Shown in pieces: positions 61,134 to 64,000 of a stretch of 64,000 nt of DNA. The notes under the pieces are model-generated. The model worked only from the letters and a program-made list of their open reading frames with translations. It searched no databases and was not told where the DNA came from. Numbering within the stretch: the first letter of the stretch is position 1; every line of letters starts with the position of its first letter. Source of the stretch: Thermoplasmata archaeon. GTDB lineage: Archaea > Thermoplasmatota > Thermoplasmata > Lutacidiplasmatales > UBA184. The stretch spans positions 1 through 64,000 of the forward strand of contig JAKAVQ010000006.1 of the NCBI GenBank assembly GCA_021817245.1. Direction: 5' to 3'. The position numbers and the translations under genes were made by a program.

Positions 61134-64000
61134 ATGCACCTGAAGCGACTGAAACTGAGGAACTTCAAGTCGTTCGCGGGGGCCACCGAGATCCCGTTCC
61201 AGCCGGGATTCACGGGAGTGGCCGGCCCGAACGGGATGGGAAAGTCGAACATCTCCGACGCCATCCTGTTCGTGCTGGGACCGACCAGTTCGAAGGCGCT
61301 CCGCGCCGAGCGGCTTACCCACCTCTTCTTTAACGGCGGAGCTTCGAAAAAACCGGCCACCGAGTGTGAGGTCTCGCTCGTCTTCGACAATTCGGACAAG
61401 CTCCTCCCCTCCGACGCTGGCGAGGTCGAGGTCACCCGGTACGTGAAGCTGGCCCCCAGCGACCCGAACGGGTACTACTCGTACTTTTACGTCAACGGTC
61501 GGAGGACGACACAGACCGAGATCGACAGCCTGCTCTCGCACGCCCGCCTCTCGGGCGATGGGTACAACCTGGTCCAGCAGGGCGATGTCAACAAGGTCGT
61601 GACGATGGGTCCGGTCCCGCGTCGGGGTCTTCTCGAACGGCTGGCGGGGATCAGCCAGTACGACGAAGAGCTCGAACGGGCGGGGGTCAAGCGCACGGAC
61701 CTCGACCAGAACCTCGACCGAATCCAGACCCTCCTGACCGACGTCAAAGGACGGCTCTCCGCGCTCGAAAGCCAGCGCCTGCAGGCGATCCAGTACCAGC
61801 AGCTCCAGGACGACAAGCGCCGGACCGAAGCCCGGCTTGCCCGGGCCGGCCATCGGATGGCCGAGCAGGAGCTCGCGACCTGTCGCAAGCAGGTCGATGG
61901 GGTCCGGTCCGAGATCGAGCGCCTCGACGGCGACCGGGGCCGGCTCGCGCAGCGGCAGTCCGAGCTCGCCGCCGAGATCGATGAGCTCGACCGCCGCATC
62001 GCGGAAGCCGGCGGTGCGGCCGCGGTGAAGTTCAAGCAGGAGCTCGACGAGAAGAAGATCTCCTTCGCGCGCCTGGACCAGACGCTGGGCCACCTCACCG
62101 AAGCGCTCGAGTCGGTCGAGCGGGAGGCCGCCGAGATCTCGAAGACGATCGACGACGAGACCGCCCAGCGCGATCGCCTGAAGGGCCAGGAGAAGTCCCT
62201 TTCGGAGGAGCTCGCCAGCCACGCCGCGCGGTCGGAGTCGCTCGGCCGCGAGATCCAGACGGCGACCGGGGCACCGGGGAAGTCCCAGGAGAAGCTCGCG
62301 GCCGCCCGGAAACTCCAGCTCGGTCTCGAACGCGATCTCGACGCCAAGCAGAAGTCCTGGCAGTCGAGCGTCCAGAGCCGGGAAGCCGCGAACGCATCGC
62401 TGCAGTCGGCGGAACGCAGCCAGGCGCAGGCGGAGGAGGACCTCCGCGAGCGGGAACTCGAGGTGAGGGACCTCGAGCTCCGCGCGAAGCCGTCCGGCCC
62501 CGGAAAGGGGGGTGCCGGCCCGTCCTCGGGCGATCTTCAGAAGGAGCTCTACGCGCTCAAGGCGAAGGAGAAGGGGCTCACGGAGGAGGCCAACCGGCTG
62601 AGCCAGGAGGTCCTCGAGCTCAATCGGCGATACCTTGGGCTGGACGCCCGGCTCAAGGCCCGTGCCGAGAGCGGGGGCCGCCCGAACCAGCTGGCCGCGG
62701 TCGACTTCCTCCTCTCCCAGCGGAACCTCGGCAAGATCCCGGGGATCCGTGGCACCGTCGAGGAGCTCGCCACTTTCTCGGCCCCACACAAGGTCGCGCT
62801 CCAGGTCGCCGGCGGGAACCGGTTCCAGGCTCTGGTCGTAGAGAGCGACCAGGTCGCCGAGGAGTGCATTCGTCTCCTCCGCGCCGAGAAGCGCGGACGG
62901 GCGACGTTCCTCCCGCTCAACAAGATGCTGTCCGGGCGACCCCACGGCAAGTCCATGGTCGTCGCGAAGGCGCCGGGCGCGACCGGGTTCGCGATCGACC
63001 TCGTGAAGTTCGATGAGGCGATGCGCCCGGCGTTCTGGTACGTCTTCGGCGAGACGGTCGTGATGGAGGACCTCACGCGGGCCCGCGCCCAGATGGGCGG
63101 CGTCCGGCTCGTCACCCTGGAAGGGGACCTCATCGAGGCGACCGGAGCCATCTCGGGCGGCTACCTCGACCCATCGAACCAGGGACGGGGGGCCGACAGC
63201 GCGGTCGAGCTGAAGCGGCTCGGGGAGGAGCTGCGCGAGAAGAGCGGGGCCGAGAACGCTGCCCGGACCGAGCTCGGGAAGATCGCCGAGCGCGTCCGCG
63301 CTCTGGCGGAAGAGCTCTCCAAACGATCGATCCAGGACCAAGCCCAGCGCTCGACCCTCGAGGTCGTAGCCAAGGACCTTGCCGCGGCCCGGGAACGCCT
63401 CAGCGCGGCCCGCGACCGGCTCAAGTCCGTCCTCGCCGACCAGAAGAAGGCTGAGTCGGCGCTCGCGACCGCCGACGAGGAGGTCACGCATCTCGGCTCC
63501 GAGATCACCGAGCTCAAGTCCCGCATCCAGTCGGCGCAGGAGGAGTACCTGAGCCTGCTGCCGAACACGCTGTCGAGCCGGCTCCGCTCCCTCCAGGAGT
63601 CGTCGGAGAAGACGGCGAACGAGCGGGTACGGGTCAACGGCGAGCTCGAGGCGGTCCGTGCCTCGCTCCAGGCCCTCGAAACGAACCTCGAGGGACACCG
63701 CCAGGAGCTCGAGAAGCTCCGCAAGGACGCCGCGGGGAAGAAGAAGGAGATCGCCCAGACCGAAAAGGCGGTCACCGCCGCCCGAGAGGCGCTCGACGCG
63801 CTGAAGTCGGTCGAGACCCAGCAGACCGAGGCCGCGAAAGGGTTCGCAGAGAAGAAGCGCAAGCTCGACGTCGAGCGGCTCGAAGTGACGGGAAAGCTCG
63901 GCCAGGTCGTCGCGAACCTCGAGACCCGACGGTCGATGCAGACCGGGGAGGAGACCCGGCTCGCGCAGGCCGAGGCCCGGTTCCACGAGCTCGAGGAGGC
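61134..64000 (+). CDS. smc: Chromosome segregation protein SMC, N-terminal 955 codons (partial)
   Basis: The gene runs off the window, so the ORF track misses it on this strand. The ATG at 61134 gives MHLKRLKLRNFKSFAGATEI. Walker A is GPNGMGKSN (residues 31-39). The Q-loop region GYNLVQQGDVNKVV and LLERLAGISQYDEELE follow. Long coiled coil fills about residues 180-520 and 685-955. The hinge lies at about 522-682 (LGKIPGIRGTVEELATF, LVTLEGDLIEATGAISGGYL). The Walker B and the ABC signature are beyond the window. It organises and segregates the chromosome. The Shine-Dalgarno AGGGGG is 6 nt upstream. Confidence 0.97.
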   Translation, partial: MHLKRLKLRNFKSFAGATEIPFQPGFTGVAGPNGMGKSNISDAILFVLGPTSSKALRAERLTHLFFNGGASKKPATECEVSLVFDNSDKLLPSDAGEVEVTRYVKLAPSDPNGYYSYFYVNGRRTTQTEIDSLLSHARLSGDGYNLVQQGDVNKVVTMGPVPRRGLLERLAGISQYDEELERAGVKRTDLDQNLDRIQTLLTDVKGRLSALESQRLQAIQYQQLQDDKRRTEARLARAGHRMAEQELATCRKQVDGVRSEIERLDGDRGRLAQRQSELAAEIDELDRRIAEAGGAAAVKFKQELDEKKISFARLDQTLGHLTEALESVEREAAEISKTIDDETAQRDRLKGQEKSLSEELASHAARSESLGREIQTATGAPGKSQEKLAAARKLQLGLERDLDAKQKSWQSSVQSREAANASLQSAERSQAQAEEDLRERELEVRDLELRAKPSGPGKGGAGPSSGDLQKELYALKAKEKGLTEEANRLSQEVLELNRRYLGLDARLKARAESGGRPNQLAAVDFLLSQRNLGKIPGIRGTVEELATFSAPHKVALQVAGGNRFQALVVESDQVAEECIRLLRAEKRGRATFLPLNKMLSGRPHGKSMVVAKAPGATGFAIDLVKFDEAMRPAFWYVFGETVVMEDLTRARAQMGGVRLVTLEGDLIEATGAISGGYLDPSNQGRGADSAVELKRLGEELREKSGAENAARTELGKIAERVRALAEELSKRSIQDQAQRSTLEVVAKDLAAARERLSAARDRLKSVLADQKKAESALATADEEVTHLGSEITELKSRIQSAQEEYLSLLPNTLSSRLRSLQESSEKTANERVRVNGELEAVRASLQALETNLEGHRQELEKLRKDAAGKKKEIAQTEKAVTAAREALDALKSVETQQTEAAKGFAEKKRKLDVERLEVTGKLGQVVANLETRRSMQTGEETRLAQAEARFHELEE

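Noticed and set aside
61131-63986. A 951-residue minus-strand ORF, Leu/Arg-rich
   Set aside because: It is the antisense shadow of smc. The plus strand has Walker A, hinge and coiled coil of SMC, and the minus-strand product shows no domain.
1-64000. CRISPR array or defence island
   Set aside because: I saw no regularly spaced direct repeats, no Cas, restriction or toxin-antitoxin genes. Window content is mainly housekeeping.

Overview
The window reads as chromosomal DNA of a high-GC archaeon, most likely of the Thermoplasmatota (Thermoplasmata-type Euryarchaeota). It carries a thermosome, TFB, aIF5B, TruD, a Y-family polymerase, SMC, a beta-CASP RNase, split glycine dehydrogenase, a DUF835-type response regulator and an intron-bearing tRNA. 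Many genes have a TATA-like box about 25 nt before an ATG or GTG, as expected for leaderless archaeal mRNAs. The lineage is an inference; no rRNA is present to fix it.

Layout. 1-8.4 kb: a broken MFS gene behind a MarR regulator, two CBS proteins (one a four-CBS/HPF fusion), a COG2403 GTPase-like enzyme, and a PAS histidine kinase/DUF835 response regulator pair with a divergent degenerate receiver. 8.4-24.6 kb: an MFS exporter, a CBS protein, a YkgJ-type protein, an HDAC-like deacetylase, a small wHTH protein, TFB, aIF5B, a phosphodiesterase, DNA polymerase IV, a frameshifted M28 peptidase, an ArsR repressor with a Cys-Cys-rich small protein, and an operon of TruD plus two KaiC-like ATPases. 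24.6-39 kb: two more MFS proteins, a putative zincin, a P1 peptidase, an HTH-CBS regulator, a radical SAM protein, the IMPase/NAD kinase/JAMM operon, a beta-CASP RNase, a Rieske protein, an SDR and a NOG1-like GTPase. 39-45.2 kb: a tight operon of gcvPA, gcvPB, an M24 peptidase, a PPi-type phosphofructokinase and an MtnA-like isomerase. 45.5-54.4 kb: tRNA-Asp with a T-loop intron, a cis-prenyltransferase, a membrane protein, the thermosome, a metallophosphoesterase, a nucleotidyltransferase-fold protein, an APC permease and a PLP gamma-lyase/synthase. 54.4-55.6 kb: an IS630-type element inserted in the stop codon of that PLP gene. 55.6-64 kb: a cupin, cyclase plus SDR, an aminotransferase, an ITPase, a nitroreductase, a GNAT, a zinc ribbon and the first 955 codons of smc.

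Most of the window is ordinary housekeeping and central metabolism. The most unusual items are the arsR-linked Cys-Cys-rich protein (metallothionein-like), the tRNA-Asp with a 33-nt intron in the T loop, the IS that re-creates the stop codon it interrupts, and the CBS-HPF fusion. Two genes (M28 peptidase, transposase) each look like they lost one base; whether this is biological or an assembly error cannot be told from the sequence alone.
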